A stretch of 64,000 nt of DNA from positions 1,185,369 to 1,249,368 of the forward strand of contig NZ_BFCH01000018.1 of the NCBI RefSeq assembly GCF_003112775.1. The letters run 5' to 3'. This document shows, in pieces, positions 25,835-34,341 of this stretch. Within the stretch, counting starts at the first letter, position 1, and each line of letters begins with the position of its first letter. The notes beneath the pieces are model-generated. The model was not told the origin of the DNA and ran no database searches. It saw nothing but the letters and a program-made list of their open reading frames with translations. The translations under genes were made by a program, and so were the position numbers. This DNA is from Mycobacterium montefiorense. Its GTDB lineage: Bacteria; Actinomycetota; Actinomycetes; Mycobacteriales; Mycobacteriaceae.

Positions 25835-26589
25835 CAGTGTTGGCTCCCCCGGACCCGCCCGGTCGAATACAGGTAGCTATCGGTGAAACCCTCGGCGGCC
25901 AGCACGTCGCCGACCACGATGACAGCGGTCTTGGTGATATTCACCTCGTGCATTTGGTCGGCGATGTCGGCCAGCGTGCCCCGCAGGGTTATTTCTTGCG
26001 GCCAACTCGCGAAAGCCACTACTGCTGTAGGTGTTTCGGGCCCGTAGCCGCCTTGCAGCAGTTGCGGAACGATGGCGTCGATCTGGGCGGCGGCCAGATG
26101 CAGCACCAAGGTAGCGCCGGATTGGGCGAGGGTTTTCAGGTCTTCGCCGGGCGGCATGGAGGTCGACAGCGTCGACACTCGGGTCAGCGTCACGGTCTGC
26201 GCCACTCCCGGGAGGGTAAGTTCGCGATTTAGGGCGGCGGCTGCTGCGGCGAAAGCCGGTACGCCGGGCACGATTTCGTAGCCCACGCCCAGCGCGTCGA
26301 GTCGCCGGCACTGTTCGGCAAGCGCGCTGTACAACGACGGGTCACCGGAGTGCAGCCGCGCGACGTCGTGGCCTGCGGCATCGGCGCCGGCGAGTTCGGC
26401 GACGATCTGCTCGAGCGTCAACGGGCCGGTGTCGACGATTTTCGCACCGGGCGGGCAGAATGCCAGCAGGTCGTCGGGCATGATCGAACCCGCGTAGAGA
26501 CATGTTTTGCATCGTTGCAGCAGTCGCTGACCACGAACGGTGATCAGGTCGGCGGCACCCGGTCCGGCACCGATGAAGTACACCGTCAC
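25834..26589 (-). CDS. cobM: Precorrin-4 C11-methyltransferase CobM
   Basis: A 251-residue SAM-dependent tetrapyrrole methylase, the same length as M. tuberculosis CobM. Starts at GTG 26589 overlapping the cobL stop (GTGA); the open frame continues upstream but only as a shadow of cobL. Motifs: 'VYFIGAGPGAADLITVRG' (SAM/GPGA loop), 'CLYAGSIMPDDLL', 'RLHSGDPSLYSAL' and 'EIVPGVPAF'. Adds a methyl group at C11 of precorrin-4 to give precorrin-5. Middle gene of the cobL-cobM-cobK operon. Confidence 0.96.
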   Translation of the reverse strand: MTVYFIGAGPGAADLITVRGQRLLQRCKTCLYAGSIMPDDLLAFCPPGAKIVDTGPLTLEQIVAELAGADAAGHDVARLHSGDPSLYSALAEQCRRLDALGVGYEIVPGVPAFAAAAAALNRELTLPGVAQTVTLTRVSTLSTSMPPGEDLKTLAQSGATLVLHLAAAQIDAIVPQLLQGGYGPETPTAVVAFASWPQEITLRGTLADIADQMHEVNITKTAVIVVGDVLAAEGFTDSYLYSTGRVRGSQH

Positions 26590-27767
26590 TTCGTCATCGC
26601 CCACTGGGTGACTGGGTATTGCGGGCGCCAGCCGGTGAAGGCGCCCAATGGCTCGCCCTGGTAGAGCTGAAAGCGCCGCAGCTCGCCACCGAGACGCGAA
26701 TATGCTTGTATCAGCAGCGATTCCGATTCGACAGTGACGGCGTTGACGACCAGACGCCCGCCAGCTGGCAGATTGTCCAGACTGGCGTTGAGCAGTCCGG
26801 TGCGGGTCAGGCCGCCGCCGATGAAAATGGCCGACGGCTCCGGGACATCGTCGAACGCTTCGGGCGCTTCGCCGCGTACCTCGATATTGACGCCGAAGGC
26901 TGCGGCGTTGAATTCGATGTTGTGGCGGCGTTGGTCGTCTTGTTCGAAGGCCACCGCGCTGCAGCCGCGCCAGCTGCGGCACCATTCGACGGCGATGCTG
27001 CCCGAGCCGGCGCCGACATCCCACAACCGCTCGCCGGGCCGTGGGGCCAGTGCGGCCAGAGTCACCGCCCGGATGCCGTGCTTGGTGATCTGGCCGTCGT
27101 GGGTGAACACGTCGTCGGGCAAGGGCGCGATGCGCTCGTCGGGCAGGTAACGAACGGCGATCACGTTGAGGTCGTCGATGTCGGCGGCGGTGTCGTCGGC
27201 CCACTGGCGCGCGGTGCCGTTGCGGCGGCGTTCGGCGGGACCGCCGAGTTGTTCGAGCACGCTGAACTCGGAATCGCCGCGCCCGTGCGTAGTGAGCAGT
27301 GCGGCCAAGACTTTTGGCGTGGACCGGCTTTGCGACAACACCACTGCCTGGCCGCCGCGGCGTACCGCGGTGCTCGGCGCCGCAGTGACCAGGCTTATCA
27401 CCTCGGTGTCGTGAACGTTCCAGCCCATCCGGGCGCAAGCCAGTGTCACCGCCGACACATGCGGCAGCACTTTGACTTTTGCGGCGCCGTGGAGCCGGAT
27501 CAGGGTGCCGCCGATGCCGTGCATGAGTGGGTCGCCGCTGGCGACGATGTGGATTTCGCCTGGGGCGTCGACGGGCAGTGTTTGCAGCGCTTGCAGGGCG
27601 GGCAGCATCGGCGACGGCCACTCCCGACGTTCGGCGGTCACCGTGTCGTCGAGCAAACCGATTTGTCTCTTTGCGCCGTAAATTATTGAGGCCGTTTGCA
27701 ATTCATTTCGCGATGCCGCCGAGAGGCCGGCCATACCGTCGGCGCCCATACCGACCACGATGATCAT
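26586..27767 (-). CDS. cobL: Precorrin-6Y C5,15-methyltransferase (decarboxylating) CobL
   Basis: A 393-residue bifunctional enzyme with an N-terminal CbiE-like tetrapyrrole methylase ('MIIVVGMGADGMAGLSA', 'IVASGDPLMHGIGGTLIRL') and a C-terminal CbiT-like Rossmann methyltransferase with the SAM loop 'LWDVGAGSGSIAVEW'. Methylates C5 and C15 of precorrin-6B and decarboxylates the acetate at C12, giving precorrin-8X for CobH. ATG 27767 overlaps the stop of the upstream SDR gene (ATGA). First cob gene of this minus-strand operon. Confidence 0.96.
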   Translation of the reverse strand: MIIVVGMGADGMAGLSAASRNELQTASIIYGAKRQIGLLDDTVTAERREWPSPMLPALQALQTLPVDAPGEIHIVASGDPLMHGIGGTLIRLHGAAKVKVLPHVSAVTLACARMGWNVHDTEVISLVTAAPSTAVRRGGQAVVLSQSRSTPKVLAALLTTHGRGDSEFSVLEQLGGPAERRRNGTARQWADDTAADIDDLNVIAVRYLPDERIAPLPDDVFTHDGQITKHGIRAVTLAALAPRPGERLWDVGAGSGSIAVEWCRSWRGCSAVAFEQDDQRRHNIEFNAAAFGVNIEVRGEAPEAFDDVPEPSAIFIGGGLTRTGLLNASLDNLPAGGRLVVNAVTVESESLLIQAYSRLGGELRRFQLYQGEPLGAFTGWRPQYPVTQWAMTK

Positions 27768-28513
27768 CGCGGCATCCTGCGCCAGACGAACTGCGGTAGT
27801 AGCCGCATGACGAATGCTGCGGGCCCCAACGCCCAGGGGATCCACACCGTGCGCCGGCCCTTTGCCAAAGCACGCGCGGTCGCGGCGGCCACCTGCTGCG
27901 GGGTGCTGGGCAGTGGCGCCGGCGTCATGCCCTCTGTCATACGCCCAATGACGAATCCGGGACGCGAAATAAGCAACTGCACCCCGGTGCCGTGCAGCGC
28001 ATCGGCCAAACCGCTGGCGAAGCCGTCCAGGCCGGCCTTCGCCGACCCGTAGACGTAGTTGGCGCGGCGCACGCGCGCACCGGCGATCGAGGAGAACACC
28101 ACCAGCGATCCCCTGCCGGCCGTGCGCATGGCGGTGGCCAGATGGGTGAGCATGTTGACCTGGGCGACGTAGTCGGTATGCACGACGGCCACCGCGTGCG
28201 CGGCGTCGGACTCGGCGCGGCCCTGGTCGCCGAGGATCCCGAAGGCGAGCACCGCGGTGCCGATGGGCCCGTGGTCGGCGACGATCGAGGCGACCAGCGG
28301 ACCGTGCGAGGCCAGGTCGTCGGCGTCGAATTCCCTGGTGTGCACAGCCGTCGCGCCGGCTGCCGTGACCGCGGCGACCTGCTCGTCGAGCTGATCGGCC
28401 CGGCGTGCGGCCAGCACCACCGTCGCGCCGGGCGCCAGCAGCCGCGCGAGTTCGATGCCGATCTCGCTGCGGCCACCCAGAATTACAACTGGACCTGCGC
28501 CCGTGTCGTCCAC
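27764..28513 (-). CDS. SDR family oxidoreductase (Rv2073c-like)
   Basis: A 249-residue SDR-like protein, the same length as and closely similar to M. tuberculosis Rv2073c when started at GTG 28513. The nucleotide loop reads 'VILGGRSEIGIELARLL', an atypical GGxxxxG variant; the catalytic region is 'VFSSIAGARVRRANYVYGSA' with Tyr and the following 'SAKAGL' giving YxxxK. The tail 'RLLPQFVWRRMPR' is hydrophobic and basic, possibly membrane-associating. It heads the cobL-M-K operon with a 4-bp overlap into cobL, but a role in corrinoid synthesis is not known. Divergent from the Rv2074-like gene, 35 bp apart. Confidence 0.92.
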   Translation of the reverse strand: MDDTGAGPVVILGGRSEIGIELARLLAPGATVVLAARRADQLDEQVAAVTAAGATAVHTREFDADDLASHGPLVASIVADHGPIGTAVLAFGILGDQGRAESDAAHAVAVVHTDYVAQVNMLTHLATAMRTAGRGSLVVFSSIAGARVRRANYVYGSAKAGLDGFASGLADALHGTGVQLLISRPGFVIGRMTEGMTPAPLPSTPQQVAAATARALAKGRRTVWIPWALGPAAFVMRLLPQFVWRRMPR

Positions 28514-28548
28514 GGCTGCGATTATCACCTGCGCTAGCGTGAGCGGTA

Positions 28549-28959
28549 ATGGGGAACACCACGACACGGCTAACCAATGACGCTTTGGCGTTTCTGTCCG
28601 AACGTCACCTGGCAATGCTGACCACGCTTCGGGCGGACAACTCGCCGCACGTGGTGGCCGTCGGTTTCACCTTCGATCCGGTGACTCATATCGCGCGGGT
28701 GATCACCACCGGGGGCTCGCAGAAGGCCGTCAACGCCGACCGGGCCGGGATGGCGGTGCTCAGTCAGGTCGACGGCGCACGCTGGCTGTCGCTTGAGGGC
28801 AGCGCCAAGGTGAACAACGACGCGGACGCCGTGCGCGACGCCGAGCTGCGGTACGCGCAGCGCTACCGCACGCCCCGGCCCAATCCCCGACGCGTGGTCA
28901 TCGAAGTTCAGATCGAGCGTGTGCTGGGCTCGTCAGATCTGCTCGACCGCGGCGACTAG
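28549..28959 (+). CDS. F420H2-dependent biliverdin reductase-type PPOX protein (Rv2074-like)
   Basis: A 136-residue split-barrel protein, very close to M. tuberculosis Rv2074 ('FLSERHLAMLTTLRADNSPH', 'VGFTFDPVTHIARVITTGGS', 'RYRTPRPNPRRVVIEV'). Rv2074 is reported as an F420H2-dependent biliverdin reductase (first taken for a PNP oxidase). ATG 28549. Here it marks the last conserved backbone gene before the accessory toxin-effector block that follows. Confidence 0.93.
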   Translation: MGNTTTRLTNDALAFLSERHLAMLTTLRADNSPHVVAVGFTFDPVTHIARVITTGGSQKAVNADRAGMAVLSQVDGARWLSLEGSAKVNNDADAVRDAELRYAQRYRTPRPNPRRVVIEVQIERVLGSSDLLDRGD

Positions 28960-28982
28960 CTCACGCATCAGGCTATTCGAGA

Positions 28983-29519
28983 TTATCGGAGCTCGAACAG
29001 AGGCTTTCCGTCTTCATCGAGGGCCGACGTAAAGATCTCTTCAATTGTTGCCGTCAGAAAAAACGACAGCCTTACAAGGTCCGCTGTACCCGTTATCTGA
29101 TCCGTACTGCCAATAGCGACGAGAGCGCCATCTGCGGTAACCAAGGCCCAGTGCTCAGCGTCACCAAATTGTCTCACGTCGATACTGAAGGCAGGAGGTA
29201 ATTCCTCTGCCGAGATCGGCACCCTTACGCGGGGCAAATTTTGCTGATTCCTAATGGCCAGACCCAGTCTCCCGATGAAGTACCGCTCGATGGTGGTCAT
29301 CAAGGGTGCGGCTAATATAAACTGCTCCGGACCCAGCCGATCAGAATCCGTGATGATAAACAAGCCATTCTCACTTCGACCTATCAAGAGGCGAATCTCG
29401 CCTAAAGATGCTGAGAATACTGCTCGGCCATCAACCGTCTGCGAGCCGTGGGTAAGCGTGTAGCCGGCAAGCTTGCCCCATTCTTCTAGTTCTGGTGAGA
29501 TTTCTACGCGTTCCATCAT
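28983..29519 (-). CDS. Imm61-type immunity protein for the TNT toxin
   Basis: A 178-residue acidic protein encoded directly downstream of, and overlapping by 4 bp, the TNT-domain toxin gene. It resembles the Imm61 family, whose known member is M. tuberculosis Rv3902c (IFT), the antitoxin that binds and inhibits the TNT NAD+ glycohydrolase of CpnT. Features: N-terminal 'LEEWGKLAGYTLTHGSQ', a beta-rich middle, 'ENGLFIITDSDRLGPEQF', 'YFIGRLGLAIR'. No signal peptide, consistent with a cytosolic inhibitor. The gene is visibly AT-richer than backbone genes. Alternative: another small immunity fold; position alone strongly supports immunity. Confidence 0.82.
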   Translation of the reverse strand: MMERVEISPELEEWGKLAGYTLTHGSQTVDGRAVFSASLGEIRLLIGRSENGLFIITDSDRLGPEQFILAAPLMTTIERYFIGRLGLAIRNQQNLPRVRVPISAEELPPAFSIDVRQFGDAEHWALVTADGALVAIGSTDQITGTADLVRLSFFLTATIEEIFTSALDEDGKPLFELR

Positions 29520-32149
29520 TTCAACACGCCACCGATCTCAATTAGTTCTTCGACTGTCATCGCCCTTCCCGCACTATCGAGTATTCGAACCTGAATAGAA
29601 CCGCCAGGTTGGCCCATCCCGGGAGCGACCTTCGAAACTTCGATCTTCCAGCCTTCGGGAAGATTTTCGAGGACGAAAGAGTGATATGAATCAGCGAGGC
29701 TATTGACATGTAGTGAGCGTTCCTCCCAAGATGCGGGCATCCCGTCTTCCATTACTGCTAGGTACTTGCCAGAGTCGCTACCAACTCGGTCCAACAACCT
29801 GCCGTAGAACTTGGCGAACTGATCCGCGTTCGTAAAAGCAACTTTTGTACCCGGTACAGCGCCATCGTTCCCAGGAAAATTCATCCATTCGTCGCCGTAG
29901 GGACTCAAGTTATTGAAACGCTCGGCATACTGCTGCTCACTATATGCGTGTCCTAGCGGATCGCGCCCGAAAGGCGCCCCTGGATCCCTGATCAGCTTTG
30001 CAATCGACGGCAGGATGGTGTTTGGATCGGCGGGTTTACCCGCAAAGTCCCAGTGCGCCGACAAAGGCTCGCCGAAATGCGGATCAGTCGGTTGATCCGG
30101 CAACCGGTGCCATCCGTCACCCGAAGGCTCATGAGAATGCACTGGATCCTGGCGGCCGCCGCCGTCGCCAGGCGCGTCAGGTGTGCCATCGTTTGGAGAC
30201 CCAGGCGGCCCACTGCTGTCCTTCGACCCTCCGTACCCGCCTCCGCCTGGTGGGCCGCCGTCCGGCGTGGCCCCACGTGGACCGCCACCCGTCGGGCCGC
30301 CCTCAGCGGGCCAGTGCCAACCATTGCCCGGCGCTGACAGTTCAGGCGGCCGACCACCAGTCGGAGCCGTGAAATGTGGAGCTGGCCCGATGGGTGCCGC
30401 CGGCGTGGAGGCGGCTTGCGATGCGCGCGCGTCGTCAACCAGTGGGTCAGTCAGTGATGCGCTAGAGGGCGCATACACCGGAACGGGTTCATGCGCAGCG
30501 GCGGTGGGCGCGGGCGACGGTTCGTGAGGTGCGAGTGTGGTGGCGGACCGACTGGGCGCCACCGACTCGTGCGACACGGTCGGCGATTCGGGTACGCGCG
30601 TGCCCGGCGGCGCGGCTTCGACGGGGTGCGGCGCGGGCTCCGCGGGCGCCTCAATTGTCCTTCCGGGCTGCCCGCCGACCGGACGGCCGCCGGGCAGCGG
30701 ATCTGCTTTGGGCAGTTCCAATTTGAGACTTTCGAGGTCTTTGGTCAGACCATCGCTCGCCTTGCCGATATCGCGCAGGGCGCCGCTTGCGCGGGCAATA
30801 TCTCCAAGCTCGCCGGCCCGGCCCATGGCGCCCGCCGAGTCACCGCCAGCTTCGGCAACCCGTGCGGCTCCCCTTGCGCCATCCGCCACCGCACCGGCTT
30901 CCCCACCTCCGAACAGCATCACCGCTTCAAATATGTCTCCTCCGAGCCCCAACCCCGGCCGATCACTACGCCAATCATTCAGGTGCAGAAGTGATTTGAA
31001 TGATTGCAGATTGGCTTCGCCAGCCTCCTGGGGATTGATCAGCGCGTTAGCTAAACCTGTCTTGGCCATGCTGCCCCAAGGGGCTGCCGCTCCCTCAGGA
31101 TCGATGAGGAACCAGCGCGGGTCGAGGTCTACCACGGATTGCAGCGCCCCGAACGCAGCCTTGACTACTCCCTCATTCCCGTTGACCAAGGTGTCGAAGA
31201 CAGTCGCGACCGGATTTCCGATCTCATCACCCAAAAATTGAGTGAACTCGCCACGCATGTACTTCTCGAAGTCGACAATCGAGTCGTCGGCGCGCTGCAT
31301 CAGCAGTTGTGCGCCCTGCTCGAGAGACCGGGCTTCGCGACCCAGGTTATGCAAGACAGCGTTGATGTCTTTGCCGATTCTTTTGATTTCGTCAAGCGCC
31401 TCACCATCGAAAATCGAGACCACGTCATGCCATAGGTCGGTCAGCAACTCGAGGCGATGCAACAGATCCCGAATAGCGTTCTGGGCGTGCGACAGCTCGT
31501 TGGCGAAGTCATCAAGAACGCGGGCCATTTCGGCGCATTGGGCATCCAAACGTCCTATGTCGGAACTCATTTTCGACAGGACCCGAGTTACTAGATCCCC
31601 TTCGGGGATCTGCTGTGTCCCGACCAGCGCCTGCGACGCCGAAAGCGCGCCCTGCATGCCGGTGGCCGCCGACCCGAATGCGCGCCAACAACCTGCGGCC
31701 GCATGTAATGCCGCCACATCGCCGTCAGGCCATACATCGTCGACGAACGATTGCACCAACGCCCATAGCAAGGGCGGTGGTTCTCCAGGACCCAATGTGC
31801 CTGGCGGCCCGGGTGCCTCGATTCGGGCCGGCTTGCCGGGCGCCGACAGCACACCGCCACCGCCGCCCAGCCTGGACGCCGCTTCGGCTCTCGAATAGTT
31901 CGACGCGCCAACCTGAATCGCGACGCCGTTGTAACGACAGGCGTTAACCGCCGCAGTCGCCAGCTTCAGCAGCGACTCGGCCGCCGACTGGTATCCAAGC
32001 CCGAACACCATACCGCTGGCATCCAGACCGGTGTTGGCTCCGAAGCCAGCCGTCACTACAGCCATCGCGGCGGCGAGCCCATCGCCAGTAGCAACCACTG
32101 CGCTGCCCGAAGCGGACAGCGCCTCTGGGTCCACCGCAAGGACTGGCAT
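29516..32149 (-). CDS. CpnT-like outer-membrane channel / TNT NAD+ glycohydrolase toxin
   Basis: An 877-residue protein with CpnT architecture. Residues 1-420 resemble the CpnT N-terminal channel domain ('LAVDPEALSASGSAVVATG', 'VGASNYSRAEA', 'DVWPDGDVAALHAAAGCWRA', a WxG/PE-like helical region). Residues about 430-700 are a Pro/Gly/Ala-rich linker. The last about 130 residues are a TNT domain ('DEWMNFPGNDGAVPGTKVAF', 'NLPEGWKIEVSKVAPGMGQP'). The residues known to matter in M. tuberculosis TNT line up in order: Arg about 788, Tyr 796, Arg 811, His 823, Gln 847. TNT depletes NAD+ in host or rival cells. Start ATG 32149. The Imm61-type gene follows with a 4-bp overlap. No EsxE/EsxF pair is adjacent, unlike the Rv3905c-Rv3902c operon. 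Confidence 0.9.
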   Translation of the reverse strand: MPVLAVDPEALSASGSAVVATGDGLAAAMAVVTAGFGANTGLDASGMVFGLGYQSAAESLLKLATAAVNACRYNGVAIQVGASNYSRAEAASRLGGGGGVLSAPGKPARIEAPGPPGTLGPGEPPPLLWALVQSFVDDVWPDGDVAALHAAAGCWRAFGSAATGMQGALSASQALVGTQQIPEGDLVTRVLSKMSSDIGRLDAQCAEMARVLDDFANELSHAQNAIRDLLHRLELLTDLWHDVVSIFDGEALDEIKRIGKDINAVLHNLGREARSLEQGAQLLMQRADDSIVDFEKYMRGEFTQFLGDEIGNPVATVFDTLVNGNEGVVKAAFGALQSVVDLDPRWFLIDPEGAAAPWGSMAKTGLANALINPQEAGEANLQSFKSLLHLNDWRSDRPGLGLGGDIFEAVMLFGGGEAGAVADGARGAARVAEAGGDSAGAMGRAGELGDIARASGALRDIGKASDGLTKDLESLKLELPKADPLPGGRPVGGQPGRTIEAPAEPAPHPVEAAPPGTRVPESPTVSHESVAPSRSATTLAPHEPSPAPTAAAHEPVPVYAPSSASLTDPLVDDARASQAASTPAAPIGPAPHFTAPTGGRPPELSAPGNGWHWPAEGGPTGGGPRGATPDGGPPGGGGYGGSKDSSGPPGSPNDGTPDAPGDGGGRQDPVHSHEPSGDGWHRLPDQPTDPHFGEPLSAHWDFAGKPADPNTILPSIAKLIRDPGAPFGRDPLGHAYSEQQYAERFNNLSPYGDEWMNFPGNDGAVPGTKVAFTNADQFAKFYGRLLDRVGSDSGKYLAVMEDGMPASWEERSLHVNSLADSYHSFVLENLPEGWKIEVSKVAPGMGQPGGSIQVRILDSAGRAMTVEELIEIGGVLK

Positions 32150-32230
32150 GCGCGAATTGTCGCCTGGGCCGCCCGTAACCGCTATTCACCTGCGGGTCGC
32201 CGAGCGCAGACTAACGCGGAAGACCGTGAA

Positions 32231-32259
32231 TTGACCGGCGCAATTGCTGCGATTAGCCT
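32231..32259 (+). promoter_or_regulatory. Predicted promoter, copy 1 of a recurring TTGACC-17-TAGCCT element
   Basis: TTGACC (32231-32236), 17-bp spacer, TAGCCT (32254-32259). The same two hexamers at the same spacing occur at 34680-34708, with similar flanks ('attagcctcgc', 'gggggcac'), and a related TTGACG-16-TAATCT at 39396-39423. Each stands about 25-180 bp upstream of a gene or small cistron in the effector cluster. It fits a housekeeping-sigma promoter. Confidence 0.5.
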
Positions 32260-32367
32260 CGCGATCAGGGCATGTGGGGGCACGAGATCCTCAATGGTTT
32301 GCAGGATTTGGGACAGACAGAGCGGAACGGGGCCGCCTGTCGCTACCCGATGAGAAATGGAGTAGCC

Positions 32368-32457
32368 ATGTTCATTGCCATCGGACATTTGCATTCCGAA
32401 GAGCACCCGTCCACTCCCACAAAGCAGCAGGTATCACGGTGCAGCTCAGTTATATAA
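32368..32457 (+). CDS. Small 29-residue upstream cistron, possible remnant of a DUF2563 gene
   Basis: ATG 32368 has a GGAG ribosome-binding site 5 bases upstream and encodes a 29-residue peptide (MFIAIGHLHSEEHPSTPTKQ and nine more), ending at TAA 32455-32457. It overlaps the next gene by exactly 19 bp. That is the same overlap as between the intact DUF2563 gene (39448-39762) and the paralogue at 39744. The overlap arrangement suggests a shrunken DUF2563 partner kept for translational coupling, or chance. The peptide itself has no recognisable domain. Confidence 0.4.
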   Translation: MFIAIGHLHSEEHPSTPTKQQVSRCSSVI

Positions 32458-34013
32458 ACGTCCCGCAGTTAGTCGCCGAAGCCGGCGGTGACCCGTGGGC
32501 GATCAATCAAGGCTTGCAAGTCGGCCGCCCGGCGCAGATCTCCGACTTGGCAGAGGCATTCCATGCTGCAGGCAGGTGCACGACCGAGTCCAGCAATGCG
32601 TTCGATGAAGCGCGTCGCCGCTTTGAGGCTTCGTGGAATCGCAACAAGGGCGACAATCCGATCAATGACTCCGCCGAAGTGCAGCGCGTGGTCAACACAC
32701 TCGGGACGCAGTCGTTGCAGTTGCCCAAAATCGGGGCGGAGTTGGAACGGATTGCCGCCGAGTTGGCCGAAGCGCAGCGGACGGGCGCGGTGTTCATCTC
32801 GAACTTGGAGATTCAGTTACAAGTCATTGATCGCGGACTCGGTGCCGCCCTCGCGCAGGAGAGCAGTGGACATCTCACCGACGCAGAAATAGCCGTCGTT
32901 ACCCAACACGTCATTGACCTTGAAGATCTAGCGATTGCCGACACCAAGTCGGCACTGGGCCAGCTGAAATCAATCCGCGAGGGATACTCCGGCTACCTTC
33001 AAGGTGCACTGAACACGCTGCGCACGGAGGGCTACGACGCGACCGGCATGCAGGCGTTGGATACGTCAGGGTCAGGCCCAGACGCCGGCGCCCAGGCCGG
33101 CCAGCGGCAGAACCAAATCGATGCTTTCACAAAGGTTTTCGGCCGAACACCACGCTCAGCCGCTGACTGGGAAACAGCTGCAGCACTCGATCCGCACAGC
33201 TATGAACCCAAGAACGGCGGCTGGCCTCCCAACATTGTCGTCGGGCGCATCAAGCCGGTACCGGGGCAGGGGGTGGTGCGGACAAACATGTTCATTCCGG
33301 GCCGCGCAGTATGGGACCCACAGGCTGATTGGCCGCCGTACCATGACAATCTGGGTGATAACCGAGGTTTCTCTCCTACGGCGAGCCCCGAGGAGTCGCG
33401 AGTGTCGATATATGTCGATTACGAGAACGGCATCATCGTTGCCCGGCAGAACCCGTCAGTCGACGAGACCACCGGTCAGGTCCGGGTCGGAACACCTAGC
33501 ATCTCGGCGGTCCAACAGAGCAATGGCTCAGTCTTGGTCAAGTACAGCGCTGCCGACCCATTTTCGCCAGGAGGACAAGATCTCGCCAAGGCAGCCTCAT
33601 TCGACGTGAATGGCGCCATCGCGATTGAACCTACGCCCGAAGGACCACGCGTAGGCGGCACGGTAACAAACTTTCCTGCGATTGAGGTCTACAGCGATAT
33701 GCCGGGCGGAACAACTACACCACTAGTCCAGTCGTGGCCTCTGTTCGTGGATGACGCCCGCGGTCCCGCGGCGGGTCTCTGGTGGCACAAGCCAATTGGT
33801 GACGCAGCTCTTGAGCTGTCCTTCAACGATCAGGGTCCGGCTCCCAGGATTCCGGCCCCTCCGCATAGTGGCCACTTGCCCCCCGTGGTTCCGATCGGCC
33901 CGGCCCTTGTCGCGAGCCCATCGGGTACCTATCCTCTTGGACCTGCCGATCACCCGCCCGAAATCGGCGTGCACGATCCCATTCTAGTTTTGCCGCAGCT
34001 GCCGGCCAGATAG
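32439..34013 (+). CDS. Rv2079-like N-domain protein with a different, unrecognised C-terminal domain
   Basis: A 524-residue protein from GTG 32439. Residues 1-205 are clearly paralogous to the N-terminal domain of the protein at 39744 (shared 'AEAGGDPWAIN', 'GRCTTESSNAF', 'NPINDSAEVQR', 'QSLQLPKIG', 'LAEAQRTGA'). This is a helical, Esx/T7SS-substrate-like region. Residues about 225-524 bear no resemblance to the alpha/beta hydrolase domain of the paralogue: 'FTKVFGRTPRSAADWETAAA', then a beta-rich part with 'RVSIYVDYENGIIVARQNPS' and a Pro-rich tail. The same N-terminus with swapped C-termini is the pattern of polymorphic effectors. Two small membrane-protein genes follow closely. Confidence 0.85.
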   Translation: MQLSYINVPQLVAEAGGDPWAINQGLQVGRPAQISDLAEAFHAAGRCTTESSNAFDEARRRFEASWNRNKGDNPINDSAEVQRVVNTLGTQSLQLPKIGAELERIAAELAEAQRTGAVFISNLEIQLQVIDRGLGAALAQESSGHLTDAEIAVVTQHVIDLEDLAIADTKSALGQLKSIREGYSGYLQGALNTLRTEGYDATGMQALDTSGSGPDAGAQAGQRQNQIDAFTKVFGRTPRSAADWETAAALDPHSYEPKNGGWPPNIVVGRIKPVPGQGVVRTNMFIPGRAVWDPQADWPPYHDNLGDNRGFSPTASPEESRVSIYVDYENGIIVARQNPSVDETTGQVRVGTPSISAVQQSNGSVLVKYSAADPFSPGGQDLAKAASFDVNGAIAIEPTPEGPRVGGTVTNFPAIEVYSDMPGGTTTPLVQSWPLFVDDARGPAAGLWWHKPIGDAALELSFNDQGPAPRIPAPPHSGHLPPVVPIGPALVASPSGTYPLGPADHPPEIGVHDPILVLPQLPAR

Positions 34014-34032
34014 AAAGAGTTGACTGAGTCGA

Positions 34033-34341
34033 ATGAAGGGGCAAATTGACTGGATACGAACAGTCTTTTTCGGTGCAATCTCTGGCGGCTTCCTCTGGGC
34101 GATCATGTTAACGCTGCCGCTTTCAGTGATACACGGAGTTACGACGACACGCGATTTCTACACATTTGTCTCTGCTACGTCGATCGGTATCGTCATCGTT
34201 GGATTCACCCTGTACTCCAGGGCAACAACGTCGCTCTGGCGCAGCACAGCGGTCGGAATTATTTTGGCCCCTCTGACCGGATGGTCGATTCTATTGTTCG
34301 TTACTTTGACCGTAGTGCTGCCCAGGCATGGGATGTACTGA
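34033..34341 (+). CDS. Small three-helix membrane protein
   Basis: A 102-residue hydrophobic protein 19 bp after the effector-like gene (preceded by 'gaaagag', a plausible ribosome-binding site somewhat upstream). Three transmembrane segments are evident (about residues 10-30, 42-61, 75-95). No recognised family. Its place directly behind a gene with a variable C-terminal domain is where an immunity or accessory membrane protein would be expected; that is inference. AT-richer than the surrounding backbone. Overlaps the next gene by 14 bp. Confidence 0.65.
   Translation: MKGQIDWIRTVFFGAISGGFLWAIMLTLPLSVIHGVTTTRDFYTFVSATSIGIVIVGFTLYSRATTSLWRSTAVGIILAPLTGWSILLFVTLTVVLPRHGMY

Noticed and set aside
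29516..32149. Expected EsxE/EsxF-like WXG100 pair beside the TNT toxin
   Set aside because: Checked both flanks; upstream is a divergent effector gene and downstream is the immunity gene, with no WXG100-sized ORF pair.
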